Assembly: GCA_020637895.1 (NCBI GenBank)
Contig: JACKJP010000004.1
Location: 256,326 to 320,325, forward strand
Reading direction: 5' to 3'
Length of the DNA stretch: 64,000 nucleotides
Source of the DNA: Rhodobiaceae bacterium
GTDB lineage: Bacteria; Pseudomonadota; Alphaproteobacteria; Rhizobiales; Tepidamorphaceae
A program made the position numbers and the translations under genes. This document shows, one piece after another, positions 8,490 through 17,603 of the stretch (its first letter is position 1; each line of letters begins with the position of its first letter). The notes under the pieces were generated by a model, which did no database searches, was not told the origin of the DNA, and saw only the letters and a list, made by a program, of their open reading frames with translations.

Positions 8490-9305
8490 TCAGCCGGCGA
8501 GTTCCCGGCCCCTTTTCTTTGCCGCCGCAACGGCTTTTTCCATCAGCGGCGGAAGGCCATTGTCCGGCGCCATCAGCACCTGAAGCGCGGCCGCAGTCGT
8601 TCCGCCGGGCGATGTCACATTCTCGCGCAATACCGCCGCCGGCTCCTCTGCCCGATGCAGCAGTTCTCCGGCACCGGCAACCGTCTCTCGCGCAAGCTTT
8701 ACCGCCAGCCCTTCCTCAAGCCCCGCCTTGATTCCGGCAGCCGCGAGGCACTCGGCGAGCAGGAATACATAGGCCGGACCTGACCCCGACACGGCGGTCA
8801 CGGCGTCCATCAAACTCTCGTCGTCTATCCATTCCACCTTGCCGCTGACGGCCAGAAGGCTTTCGGCGAGGAGACGCTGTTTGTCGCTCGTTGCGTCATT
8901 GGCAACGAGAACGCTGATGCCGCGCCCGATGGCCGCCGGCGTATTGGGCATGGCCCGCACGATGGCCCTCTCACCCACATGGGCAGCAAGACTTTCAATG
9001 GTCGTTCCCGCCGCGATGGACACGACCATCGTCAGCGGTCCGAAATGTTGCGCCACCGCAGGCAGGACCTCGTCCATCATCTGAGGTTTGACAGCAATGA
9101 CGGCGACATCGGGCTGATTGATCTTCGGCGGATTGAGCGCCACCTGCTTGACGATCAGGTATGACGCCATGTCCTGCGACGGTGCGGGATCGATGACCGT
9201 GATGTCGCGCGCGGAAACCCCGGCCGCGAGCCACCCGCGCAGGAGCGCCCCGCCCATTTTCCCCGCACCTGCAAGTAGGATCTTGCGGCCGTCCAGTCCG
9301 CTCAT
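8490..9305 (-). CDS. proC: Pyrroline-5-carboxylate reductase
   Basis: This 271-residue enzyme performs the last step of proline synthesis, NAD(P)H-dependent reduction of pyrroline-5-carboxylate. It has an N-terminal Rossmann fold (ILLAGAGKMGGALLRGW), the AVKPQMMDEVLP segment, RAMPNTPAAIG, and the dimerisation/active-site region AVSGSGPAYVFLLAE with SPGGTTAAAL. ATG 9305 is chosen because it gives the normal N-terminus and overlaps the YbjN gene stop by 4 bp (ATGA). A longer open frame upstream runs into the ybjN-like gene and is not credible. Confidence 0.93.
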   Translation of the reverse strand: MSGLDGRKILLAGAGKMGGALLRGWLAAGVSARDITVIDPAPSQDMASYLIVKQVALNPPKINQPDVAVIAVKPQMMDEVLPAVAQHFGPLTMVVSIAAGTTIESLAAHVGERAIVRAMPNTPAAIGRGISVLVANDATSDKQRLLAESLLAVSGKVEWIDDESLMDAVTAVSGSGPAYVFLLAECLAAAGIKAGLEEGLAVKLARETVAGAGELLHRAEEPAAVLRENVTSPGGTTAAALQVLMAPDNGLPPLMEKAVAAAKKRGRELAG

Positions 9306-9805
9306 GCCTCGCCTACGGTTTCGAACAACACGGCTTCGAGCGCCTCTTCGGCCGTGCGCCCGGCCCACAGAACGAACTGAAAGGCCTGATAGTAGCGCTC
9401 GCAGGCATCGACCGCGCATTCCAGCATGGTCTGGCACTGCCCTTCATTGGCTTCCGCGCCGCCGGTCAGAGGCAGTGCGTGACGGAACATCACGACACTC
9501 TCCTCCACCCAAAGGTCGAAATGACCCAGCCACATCTGCTCGTTGATCCTGCAGATCAGCTTGATCGTCTCGGCCCGGTGATTTGCCGGCACCTTGAGGT
9601 CGAATGCGCAGGCCAGATGCAGCGCCTCGATCTCGTCCATCCAGGTGAACGAGACATGGTAGTCGCTCACGGTACCCTTCACCGAAATGGTGATCTCGTG
9701 GTCTCCGGTGCGGTCGAAGGACCAGTCATTGAAGGAAGCGATCTGTTCGATCGTGTCGACCGGGTTGGACGCGCGTACAACAGTTTCGAAATCAACGATG
9801 TCCAT
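9302..9805 (-). CDS. YbjN domain-containing protein
   Basis: This 167-residue protein is of the YbjN (putative sensory transduction) family, fairly rich in acidic residues, with a Trp/Phe pattern (FNDWSFDRTGDHEI, HVSFTWMDEIEALHLA) and a C-terminal helix that ends with EALEAVLFETV. The biochemical role is unknown; the fold resembles secretion-chaperone-like alpha/beta proteins. ATG 9805 has a GAGGT Shine-Dalgarno 9 bp upstream. It is coupled to proC by a 4-bp overlap. A good CtrA-type box lies about 250 bp upstream (10058-10073). Confidence 0.85.
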   Translation of the reverse strand: MDIVDFETVVRASNPVDTIEQIASFNDWSFDRTGDHEITISVKGTVSDYHVSFTWMDEIEALHLACAFDLKVPANHRAETIKLICRINEQMWLGHFDLWVEESVVMFRHALPLTGGAEANEGQCQTMLECAVDACERYYQAFQFVLWAGRTAEEALEAVLFETVGEA

Positions 9806-10129
9806 GGAGCTTACCTCACGAGAATAGGGAGTAAGTGGCGATGACATGATGGAAAGTTTGGCCGTGGCGAACCGCGGCGTGCGTGGTGTGCCTTGAAAGC
9901 CCGTTGCCGCTGAGGCTGTTGTGGTAATTGCGGCGCATGTCCTCCCGACGGACCGACCGGGTCCGGAATTTCTGTCCGCGAATGCAGTTCGAATCGCGTC
10001 ATGGCCCAATATATCGTGGCCTAATCGAAGGACACTACCGATATTGGAGCAAACCGGTTAATTGGTTGTTAACGAAACTTAATCGGGCTTTTATTTTTTG
10101 TGCAGCGCAGCGTGATCGCGGCGCGGGCC
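9806..10129. other. 324-bp intergenic gap upstream of the ybjN-like gene
   Basis: No convincing gene is visible. The left half is GC-rich; the right part (10045-10100) is AT-rich and contains a perfect TTAA-N7-TTAAC motif followed by further TTAA words and a run of T (CTTTTATTTTTT at 10089-10100). The T-run, read rightwards, has no strong stem before it. The gap probably holds a distant promoter for ybjN-proC and could hide a small RNA; nothing in the sequence proves one. Confidence 0.4.
10058..10073. promoter_or_regulatory. CtrA-type box TTAA-N7-TTAAC
   Basis: The sequence TTAATTGGTTGTTAAC fits the full consensus of the alphaproteobacterial cell-cycle regulator CtrA (TTAA-N7-TTAAC) with no mismatch. 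A further TTAA follows six bases later (10079-10082). It lies in the only large non-coding gap of this region, about 250 bp upstream of the ybjN-like gene. The match is seen; binding is inference. Confidence 0.45.
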
Positions 10130-10432
10130 TTATTTGGCAGCCTTTTTGGCATCCGTTTTTGCTGCTGGTTTTTTCGCAGGCGTCTTCGCTGCGGCCGCCT
10201 CAAGCGCCGCGACGCGGGCCGATAGCGCCTCGTTTTCCATACGTGCCTTTTCGGCCATCAGCCGAACTGCTTCGAACTCGTCGCGTTGCACGATATCCAG
10301 GTCGCGAAGCAGCTTTTCCATCTGGCCGCGCATGACGGTCTCGACTTCCGAGCGCATGCCCTGTGCGACGCCCGCCGCATCGGTCATCAGCTTGGCGAAT
10401 TCGTCAAGCAGGCGGTTCGATGTCTGGGTCAT
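10130..10432 (-). CDS. ubiK: UbiK-like accessory factor (BMFP domain)
   Basis: This 100-residue protein is predicted all alpha-helical. MTQTSNRLLDEFAKLMTDAA begins an amphipathic membrane-binding region. A coiled coil with the IVQRDEFEAVRLMAEKAR pattern follows, where the BMFP family has its conserved Arg-Glu-Glu-Phe motif, and then a Lys/Ala tail (PAKKPAAKTDAKKAAK). In other bacteria UbiK assists ubiquinone assembly proteins. ATG 10432 gives the family N-terminus; the frame is open further upstream but codes for unrelated residues. It is divergent from lgt, as in many rhizobia. Confidence 0.75.
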   Translation of the reverse strand: MTQTSNRLLDEFAKLMTDAAGVAQGMRSEVETVMRGQMEKLLRDLDIVQRDEFEAVRLMAEKARMENEALSARVAALEAAAAKTPAKKPAAKTDAKKAAK

Positions 10433-10602
10433 GACTTCATGCTCCTTGTGCGAGCGTCTGAAAGGGTCGTCATCGGGCGCCCCTGGATCGCCTTTATAAT
10501 GTGGTCGCACAGGCGTACCGGTTCAAGCAAGTCTTGCATCCGCTCATGCTTGACACGGGTGCCGCGCGCACGCCAGATCACCACCCCTGCAGGAGATCGA
10601 AC

Positions 10603-11409
10603 ATGCCCTTCGCCATCGTATTCCCGATGTTCGACCCCGTCGCCGTTCAGCTCGGCCCGATCGCCATTCGCTGGTATGCGCTGGCCTATATCGTCGGGAT
10701 CGTTGCCGGCTGGTGGTATGTCGTACGTCTGGCCTCGCGGCCAGGCCTTTGGGGCGCGCGCGATCATCCCGGCCGCGCGGCAATTGACGACTGGGTATTC
10801 TGGGTGACGCTGGGCGTCATCCTCGGTGGCCGCATCGGCTACGTCCTCTTCTACGACTTCGCCGTCTATTTCGCGGACCCCATGGCAATCCTGCGCCTCT
10901 GGGAGGGGGGAATGAGCTTCCATGGAGGACTGGTCGGCGTTGCCATTGCCACCTTCCTCGTCGCCCGCAAGCACAGATTGCCGACGCTCGCGCTCGGCGA
11001 CCTTGCGGCGGCAGCGGCGCCGATCGGCCTGTTTCTGGGAAGGGTCGCCAATTTCCTGAACGGCGAACTCTGGGGACGCCCGACCGACGTGCCCTGGGGC
11101 ATCGTCTACCCCCCCGCCGGACCCGAACCGCGCCATCCCAGCCAACTGTACGAGGCAGGGCTTGAAGGTCTGGTGATGTTTGTCGTTCTGGCAGTCCTCA
11201 TCTACCGCTTCCACGCTCTCAAGTCCGAGGGCCGCGTTGCCGGCGTCTTCTTAATTCTCTACGCCCTCGCCCGGATCGCCGTCGAAACGGTGCGGACACC
11301 CGATCCGCAGATCGGCTTCCTGTGGGGCGGGCTGACGATGGGCATGGCGCTGTCCCTGCCAATGGGACTGATCGGCCTTTGGCTGGTCTGGCGCTCCCGC
11401 GGAAGATGA
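10603..11409 (+). CDS. lgt: Prolipoprotein diacylglyceryl transferase
   Basis: This 268-residue polytopic inner-membrane enzyme adds the diacylglyceryl group to the lipobox cysteine of prolipoproteins. It contains YALAYIVGI, the GGRIGYVLFYD segment, GGMSFHGGLVG with the essential histidine region, and the family signature GRVANFLNGELWGRPTD. ATG 10603 is preceded by AGGAG and gives the usual N-terminus. The stop overlaps midA (ATGA at 11406), starting an operon lgt-midA-acyltransferase-pgeF. Confidence 0.94.
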   Translation: MPFAIVFPMFDPVAVQLGPIAIRWYALAYIVGIVAGWWYVVRLASRPGLWGARDHPGRAAIDDWVFWVTLGVILGGRIGYVLFYDFAVYFADPMAILRLWEGGMSFHGGLVGVAIATFLVARKHRLPTLALGDLAAAAAPIGLFLGRVANFLNGELWGRPTDVPWGIVYPPAGPEPRHPSQLYEAGLEGLVMFVVLAVLIYRFHALKSEGRVAGVFLILYALARIAVETVRTPDPQIGFLWGGLTMGMALSLPMGLIGLWLVWRSRGR

Positions 11410-12464
11410 CGGACACGATCCTCGCCGCCATAACCGACGAGATCGGTCGCCAGGGTCCGATGACGGTCGAGACCTACATGAAGCGTTGCCTTGAACCCTA
11501 TTACGCTGCCGGCAACGTCATCGGTGTTGACGGCGACTTCACCACGGCCCCCGAAATAAGCCAGATGTTCGGTGAGATTATCGGTGCGTGGGTCTTGCAC
11601 GTTCACCAGATGATGGGCGCACCGGCGTCTTTCAATCTCGTTGAACTTGGGCCGGGACGCGGCGCCCTTGTCAGGGACATCATGCGCGTCGTTTCCCTCC
11701 GACCCGATACGGAGCGCGCCCTAAAGCTGCATCTTGTCGAAACGAGCCCGGAACTGCGCAAGGCGCAGCGCATGGCCCTCGGTCAGCGCGATGCGGTCTG
11801 GCACGACGACATTTCCAGCCTGCCGGCCGGACCGTCGATCATCATCGCCAATGAATTCTTCGATGCGCTGCCCGTTCGCCAGTTCGTCGCTAGAGGCGGC
11901 CGCTGGCGCGAACGCGCGGTCGGCATGCAGGGCGACGGACTTGCCTTTTGCGACATCGAGACCGCCGATGTACCCGCTGGCCTTCCGGGCGCAGCCAATG
12001 ACGGCGCCATTGCCGAATGGCATCAAACCGGACAGGCCATCGCAGGCGCTTTGGCGCATCGACTTGCGACCGATGGCGGCGCGATGCTGGTGATCGATTA
12101 CGGATATGAGGGCCCCGCCACCGGCGACACGCTACAGGCGGTTCGCGCCCACGCCCATGCCGATGCGCTGAAAGCGCCCGGAACAGCCGACCTGACGACC
12201 CATGTCGATTTCACGCAGCTTCGCACGGCCGCATCTGCTGCCAGTGCAAGCTTCGCCGGATCGGTCTCGCAAGGCGAGTTCCTTTCCGCCCTCGGCATCG
12301 GGCACCGCGCCCAAAAACTTGCTGCGGCCAACCCGCACCGAGCGGCCGCAATCGAAACCGACCTCGCCCGCCTCGTTTCGCCGGATGCGATGGGTGCGCT
12401 GTTCAGGGTCGGCACCATCTATGCGCGCATGGCTGCGCCGCCACCGTTCACGTCCGGCAATTGA
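11406..12464 (+). CDS. SAM-dependent methyltransferase, MidA/NDUFAF7 family
   Basis: This 352-residue protein has the family N-terminus (GPMTVETYMKRCL), the TAPEISQMFGEI motif, the SAM loop VELGPGRGALVRDI, and IIANEFFDALPVRQF. The mitochondrial relative NDUFAF7 methylates an arginine of a complex I subunit during assembly; the bacterial role is inferred to be similar. ATG 11406 overlaps lgt by 4 bp and is preferred over the longer frame that runs inside lgt. In rhizobia the next gene is usually pgeF; here an acyltransferase lies between. Confidence 0.88.
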   Translation: MTDTILAAITDEIGRQGPMTVETYMKRCLEPYYAAGNVIGVDGDFTTAPEISQMFGEIIGAWVLHVHQMMGAPASFNLVELGPGRGALVRDIMRVVSLRPDTERALKLHLVETSPELRKAQRMALGQRDAVWHDDISSLPAGPSIIIANEFFDALPVRQFVARGGRWRERAVGMQGDGLAFCDIETADVPAGLPGAANDGAIAEWHQTGQAIAGALAHRLATDGGAMLVIDYGYEGPATGDTLQAVRAHAHADALKAPGTADLTTHVDFTQLRTAASAASASFAGSVSQGEFLSALGIGHRAQKLAAANPHRAAAIETDLARLVSPDAMGALFRVGTIYARMAAPPPFTSGN

Positions 12465-12519
12465 CAAACCGGGGCGCGGACTGGACAGATCGCCGCGAAA
12501 ATCAAGATCAGGCCAGCCG

Positions 12520-14541
12520 ATGACCGCCGCATTTTCACACGAACGATACCTGCCCTATGTCGACGGGCTGCGGGCAGTATCGATCATCGCGGTACTCGGC
12601 TTCCATGTCGGCCTGCCGGGCTTTCCCGGCGGCTTTGTCGGCGTCGACATATTCTTTGTGATATCGGGCTACCTGATCATCGGCCAGATCGCGACCGGGC
12701 TTTCCGGAGGAAGTTTCAGTACCGCCGATTTCTTCGCGCGCCGCGTCATGCGCATTCTGCCTCCCATGCTGCTGGTCCTTGCCGCCGCGATCATCGCCGC
12801 CCCCTTCGTGCTGGTCGGCGCGGGCGAGTACAGGGAATTCCATCGTTCGGCGGCGCTCTCGGCACTGATGGTCGTCAATCATTATTTCCTGCGCCGGCAG
12901 GGCTATTTCGACACCGGCGAAGATTCAAAACCGCTGCTTCACATGTGGACGCTGTCGGTCGAGGAACAGTTCTATCTGGTCGCGCCATTCGTCCTGATCG
13001 GGCTGTTCTGGATTGCGACCCGGCTGAAAGCGCGGCCCGCCGCTTTCTGGACTGCGGCGTCAATTGCGCTCTTCGCGCTGTCTCTGGCGAGCTGCATCCT
13101 GCTTTCCTACAAGGAGCGCAATCCCGCTTTCTACGTGATGCCGTTGCGCGCCTGGGAATTCATTGCAGGCGGAATGCTGGCCGCGATGCCATTTTCGACC
13201 ATTGGCCGTTTTAAACCCGCGGCGACGATTATCGGTCTTACCGGTCTTGGGCTCGTGCTTTTCTCAATTCTCGGCTTTTCCGCCAACGCAACCTATCCGT
13301 CCTGGCGCGCGCTCGTCCCGGTCGCCGGCGCGGTGATGATGATCGCGGCAGGCATGAGCCATCCGGCAAACATTGTCGCGCGGCTCTTGTCGCTGCGCGC
13401 GATGACGGCAATCGGGCTCATATCCTATTCGCTTTATCTCTGGCACTGGCCGCTCCTGACCTTCGCGCGGATGCTAAGGTTCGGTGAACGTGACCTCGCC
13501 GGCGATAGTCTTGTCGCCGTCATCGCGATCGCCCTGGCGACCTTCACCTACTTCGCGATCGAAAGGCCGATAAGACAACACCGCAGGGCCATTCTCACGC
13601 GCTTCAGCAGGCGCGGGATCATCGCCGCCGGCACGGCCGCCGCAGTCCTTGTCGGTGCAGCCGGTTTTTCGACCCGTTATGCTCCCGGCCTTGTTGGCGA
13701 AGTCCGGCTTTCCGGTCTGGAGATGATCCGCGCCGAGCCGCCCGCCGAACCGGAATTGCGCGGCCTGCTGCTTGGCGATTCTCACGCGCTTGTCAGCCAT
13801 CCGGCATTACAGGAACGGGCAGCATTGCATCGGGCCGCGCTGCAGCTGCGCCAGTCTGCCAGTTGCCCGGCCCTTGTCGGCACCATGCTGTTTGCCGACG
13901 GCGAGGCTTATCCGCCCTGCAATGCGAGCCTGGCACGGACCTTTCGGGAAATCGAAAAAGGAAAGGACGCGCCGTCCGATTTCGTCATCCTGCAGGCGCG
14001 ATGGAACCGCGCGCTCGGACTGCCGGCTACCGATCCGCTGCGGGTTGCGCGCTTCAGCATGGCTCCGGACGGCGCAGAAGCACCGGCACCCGACCAGTTC
14101 GCCTTCCTGCAGGAAAGGCTTGGAGCGACGCTGGAGTTTCTGTTCAGACATGGGATCAAGCGCGTACTCGTTATCGGTCAGACGCCGGAATTCACGCGCG
14201 AACCGGCTGACTGTGTCGCCCGTGCGCTCCGCTCGGGACGCGACACGAAGATTTGCGCAGCACCCCGCGTGCAGATCGACGCCCGCACGGATGCGACATC
14301 GGCTGCGCTGGCGGCCGCTGCCGCCCGGTTTCCCGGCGTTCGCTATATCGATCCGCGTGCGGTCTTCTGCGATACGGACTATTGCTATCCCAATATGGCC
14401 GAAGTCATGCTGTACCTCGACGATGACCATCTGAGCACAGCGGGCGTTCGACGCCTGATTGGCCAGTTTGAACCCGATTTCCGCTGGCTTCTGACAGGCA
14501 GCGCGGAAATCGCGGCCGAGACAACGGAGAGCCGACCGTGA
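12520..14541 (+). CDS. OafA-type acyltransferase with C-terminal SGNH domain
   Basis: This 673-residue protein has an N-terminal acyltransferase-3 domain of about ten transmembrane helices (residues 10-350). It begins YVDGLRAVSIIAVLGFH and has FFVISGYLI and the SVEEQFYLV motif. A periplasmic SGNH hydrolase-like domain follows, with LLLGDSHALVSH near residue 415 and DDDHLSTAGVR near residue 630. Such OafA/OatA-like proteins move acetyl groups across the membrane onto cell-surface sugars such as LPS O-antigen, exopolysaccharide or peptidoglycan; the acceptor here is unknown. It overlaps pgeF by 4 bp, and so is part of the lgt operon, an unusual position. Confidence 0.88.
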   Translation: MTAAFSHERYLPYVDGLRAVSIIAVLGFHVGLPGFPGGFVGVDIFFVISGYLIIGQIATGLSGGSFSTADFFARRVMRILPPMLLVLAAAIIAAPFVLVGAGEYREFHRSAALSALMVVNHYFLRRQGYFDTGEDSKPLLHMWTLSVEEQFYLVAPFVLIGLFWIATRLKARPAAFWTAASIALFALSLASCILLSYKERNPAFYVMPLRAWEFIAGGMLAAMPFSTIGRFKPAATIIGLTGLGLVLFSILGFSANATYPSWRALVPVAGAVMMIAAGMSHPANIVARLLSLRAMTAIGLISYSLYLWHWPLLTFARMLRFGERDLAGDSLVAVIAIALATFTYFAIERPIRQHRRAILTRFSRRGIIAAGTAAAVLVGAAGFSTRYAPGLVGEVRLSGLEMIRAEPPAEPELRGLLLGDSHALVSHPALQERAALHRAALQLRQSASCPALVGTMLFADGEAYPPCNASLARTFREIEKGKDAPSDFVILQARWNRALGLPATDPLRVARFSMAPDGAEAPAPDQFAFLQERLGATLEFLFRHGIKRVLVIGQTPEFTREPADCVARALRSGRDTKICAAPRVQIDARTDATSAALAAAAARFPGVRYIDPRAVFCDTDYCYPNMAEVMLYLDDDHLSTAGVRRLIGQFEPDFRWLLTGSAEIAAETTESRP

Positions 14542-15308
14542 AGCTGGAAGCGCCAGTTCTGTCCGGGTTGAGCGGTATCGCCCATGGATTTTTCGGACGG
14601 CGCGGCGGTGTGTCGGAAGATATCTACGCAAGCCTGAATATCGGGCTCGGCTCCAGGGACGACCCGGCATCGATCCGTGAGAACCGGGGCCGCATTGCAA
14701 AGTCCCTGGGCGTTGACCCGCGCCTGCTGCTCACACCCTATCAGATCCACTCCGACAGCGCGGTCATCGTCACCGATCCATGGCCGGATTACCCGAGCGC
14801 CAGGGCCGACGGCATTGTGACCTCCAAACCCGGCCTCGCCGTCGCCGTCTCGACCGCCGATTGCTCGCCGATCCTCTTTGCCGATCCCAAGGCGCGCGTC
14901 GTCGGCGCGGCCCATGCCGGATGGAAGGGCGCCATCGGTGGGATTCTCGAAGCGACGGTCGCCCGCATGCTAGAAATTGGCGCCAACGAAGCCGATATCG
15001 TCGCCGTGATCGGCCCGACGATCAGCCAGCCTTCGTATGAGGTCGGTCCCGAATTTCTCGAACGTTTCGTCGCCGAGGACGCGGCGAACGAACGCTTCTT
15101 CCGGCCCTCGCGCCGCGACCGGCATCTGATGTTCGACCTTCCAGGCTACATCGGCGCGCGACTTGCCCGGCTGGGTCTTGCCGCAGTCGACGACACCGCA
15201 GTCTGTACCTATCTGAACGAGGACGACTATTTCTCCTACCGCCGCGCGACGCATCGTGGCGAGAAGGATTACGGCCGCCAGATTTCGGCGATATTGCTGA
15301 CCGACTGA
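14538..15308 (+). CDS. pgeF: Peptidoglycan editing factor PgeF (polyphenol oxidase/laccase-domain family)
   Basis: This 256-residue protein of the YfiH/DUF152 family shows GFFGRRGGVSEDIYASLN at the start, PYQIHSD, the metal-site segment STADCSPILF, and AAHAGWKGAIGG. Members in E. coli remove wrongly incorporated L-serine from peptidoglycan precursors. It starts 4 bp inside the acyltransferase gene (GTGA). Usual length; Cys and His residues of the metal site are present. Confidence 0.9.
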   Translation: MKLEAPVLSGLSGIAHGFFGRRGGVSEDIYASLNIGLGSRDDPASIRENRGRIAKSLGVDPRLLLTPYQIHSDSAVIVTDPWPDYPSARADGIVTSKPGLAVAVSTADCSPILFADPKARVVGAAHAGWKGAIGGILEATVARMLEIGANEADIVAVIGPTISQPSYEVGPEFLERFVAEDAANERFFRPSRRDRHLMFDLPGYIGARLARLGLAAVDDTAVCTYLNEDDYFSYRRATHRGEKDYGRQISAILLTD

Positions 15309-15464
15309 ACGGCCTTGCCTGCGCGATCCACCGGGCCGCTGGACGTTGCCGGAAAATAGCGTTAGGGAGTCTTTCGGGTACGCGACGGGGAACGGCCTTT
15401 CAGGTCGCCGCGGCCCGGCCCGAACCAACAGAGCCAACGGTTACCTCGGGGAGAGCTCGGCGAA

Positions 15465-16373
15465 ATGAGCATCAGGGCGGATGCCGTGACGGCCCGCATT
15501 CTTGCAGTTTTGGCATTGCTGCTCGCATTGTCGCTCGGTGCCTGCAGCGACGTCGCGCCGCCTTCGCCGTCCATAGCGCAGCCCGCCGGGCCGATCGCGT
15601 TCGAGCCGATTACCGGCCTCCCGGACTCCAAGGCGGCTGAACTTGCCGCCGCCCTCGGCCAGCGCGCCGCGAGCCGCAACCTCGTCGTCGTCTCGCGTGA
15701 CGACGCCAAGCTTCGTTTCAAGGTCAAAGGCTATTTCTCGGCGCACACTTCCGCCGAACGAACGACGATCTCGTTCATCTGGGATGTCTTCGACAAGGCC
15801 GATGCCCGCGTGCACCGATTTGAAGGCACGCAGCAGGCCCCGGCCAGCGGCGCCAGCGATCCATGGGGCTCGGTGTCTCCCGAAGCGATCGACAGCATCG
15901 CCGATGCCACGACCGCCGAACTTGCCCGGTTCCTGTCCTCCGTTGGCGCCCAGGCTTCTGTCGAAGCGCCGCGTGGCACCGCGCTTGGCTATGCCGCCGC
16001 CGAGGTGCCAGCCGAACCGGTTGAGCCGCGCTTTTACATCTCAGTAGCTGAAAGCAACGTTTCCGACGCGGTTACCGCATTGCCGGCAGCCCTTGCCGCG
16101 GCGCTGACCGCAAACGGTGCGGTCGTCGTCGACAGACCGGAAGACGCCAACATTCTCGTTTCCGCTGCAACCACGATTTCGCCGGTCGACAAGGGCCGGC
16201 AGATGGTCGCAATCATCTGGACCGCCGAAGAAACAGGCGGGCGCGGACTGGGTAGCGTCCGGCAGGTCAGCCGCGTGCTCGGCAACACGCTCGATCATGG
16301 CTGGGGCATATCCGCCCGGCAGGCAGCGGATGCCGCCGCGCCGGCCCTCATCCAGCTCGTTGTCGGAAGTTGA
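15465..16373 (+). CDS. Putative lipoprotein of unknown function
   Basis: This 302-residue protein has a signal peptide (hydrophobic residues 12-25) ending in a lipobox, LSLGAC, with Cys26 as the predicted lipidated residue. The mature part has two similar halves rich in Ala, Val and Asp (SRNLVVVSRDDAKLRFKVKG and NGAVVVDRPEDANILVSAA) that may be a repeated fold. No catalytic motif is seen. It lies between pgeF and prs, a place where rhizobia often carry such a lipoprotein gene. Lgt, encoded about 4 kb upstream, would act on it. Confidence 0.7.
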   Translation: MSIRADAVTARILAVLALLLALSLGACSDVAPPSPSIAQPAGPIAFEPITGLPDSKAAELAAALGQRAASRNLVVVSRDDAKLRFKVKGYFSAHTSAERTTISFIWDVFDKADARVHRFEGTQQAPASGASDPWGSVSPEAIDSIADATTAELARFLSSVGAQASVEAPRGTALGYAAAEVPAEPVEPRFYISVAESNVSDAVTALPAALAAALTANGAVVVDRPEDANILVSAATTISPVDKGRQMVAIIWTAEETGGRGLGSVRQVSRVLGNTLDHGWGISARQAADAAAPALIQLVVGS

Positions 16374-16485
16374 CAGCCGTGGCGCGGGGGAAATTGCGAT
16401 CCGCTGCGGTGATTGATAAAGAGTGCCGCGCCGGCACGCTTTCGTGCCTTTCCGAAATACGTATTCAGCAAGGATCCGAGCGCCC

Positions 16486-17418
16486 ATGAAAATCGTCTGC
16501 GGCAATTCCAACCGGGCGCTCGCCGAAGCGATTGCCGCCTATTTGAATCTGCCGATGACAAAGGCCCAGGTCCGGCGGTTCGCCGACATGGAAGTCTTCG
16601 TCGAAATCCAGGAGAACGTCCGCGGCGAAGATATCTTCGTGATCCAGTCGACTTCGTTTCCGGCCAACGATCATCTGATGGAGCTGCTGATCCTGATCGA
16701 CGCGCTACGCCGCTCGTCAGCACGCCGGATCACGGCGGTCATCCCCTATTTCGGCTATGCCCGTCAGGACCGCAAGGCCGGTCCGCGCACACCGATTTCA
16801 GCCAAGCTCGTCGCCAATCTCATTACGAATGCTGGCGCCGACCGTGTCCTGACACTCGACCTTCATGCCGGTCAGATCCAGGGCTTCTTCGATATTCCGA
16901 CGGACAATCTCTTCGCCGCCCCTGTCATGGTCAGGGACATACGCGACCGGATGGATACCTCGCGCGTGATGGTCATCTCCCCCGACGTAGGCGGCGTCGT
17001 CCGCGCGCGCGGGCTTGCCAAGCGCATCGATGCGCCGCTTGCCATCGTCGACAAGCGCCGCGAGCGGCCGGGCGAATCCGAAGTCATGAACATTATCGGC
17101 GACGTGTCAGGACGCATTTGCGTACTGATTGACGACATCGTCGATTCCGGCGGCACCCTGTGCAACGCCGCCGACGCGCTGATGGAACAGGGCGCAACCG
17201 AGGTCTATGCCTATATCACGCATGGCGTGCTTTCAGGCGGCGCGGTCGCGCGCATCACCGCTTCCAAGATCAAGGAACTGGTGATTACCGATTCCATATC
17301 CGCGACCGAGGCCGTCCGGGTCTCGCGCAATATCCGGGTCCTTTCCATCGCGCCGCTGCTTGGCGAGGCGATAGGCCGCACGGCGAGCGAAGAGTCGGTC
17401 TCAAGCCTCTTCGACTGA
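16486..17418 (+). CDS. prs: Ribose-phosphate pyrophosphokinase
   Basis: This 310-residue cytosolic enzyme makes PRPP from ribose 5-phosphate and ATP for purine, pyrimidine, histidine, tryptophan and NAD synthesis. Motifs seen: ADMEVFVEIQENVRG, PYFGYARQDRK, the divalent-metal loop DLHAGQIQGFFDIP, and the PRPP-binding DDIVDSGGTL. ATG 16486 gives the normal MKIVCGNSNRALA start; the frame is open 63 bp further upstream without homology. Usual length. Confidence 0.95.
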   Translation: MKIVCGNSNRALAEAIAAYLNLPMTKAQVRRFADMEVFVEIQENVRGEDIFVIQSTSFPANDHLMELLILIDALRRSSARRITAVIPYFGYARQDRKAGPRTPISAKLVANLITNAGADRVLTLDLHAGQIQGFFDIPTDNLFAAPVMVRDIRDRMDTSRVMVISPDVGGVVRARGLAKRIDAPLAIVDKRRERPGESEVMNIIGDVSGRICVLIDDIVDSGGTLCNAADALMEQGATEVYAYITHGVLSGGAVARITASKIKELVITDSISATEAVRVSRNIRVLSIAPLLGEAIGRTASEESVSSLFD

Positions 17419-17603
17419 TCGATCTGCCGCCGGGAACCCGCCCGGCATCTCATCGTTGAGAGACAGCAGTGAAAATTGGCGCGACGCGGAATGCGTTGCG
17501 CCGATGAGAACAATTCATTCCCCTTCAAGGGCTTTGTTGCGGCAGGTGCCGCGCCCATGTTGCCGGTAAAGCCTTCAATTCATGCAAGAGAGGTCCCAGT
17601 CCC

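Noticed and set aside
9980..10010. GTTCGAATC, which looks like a tRNA T-loop
   Set aside because: No acceptor or anticodon stems can be formed around it, so it is not a tRNA gene.
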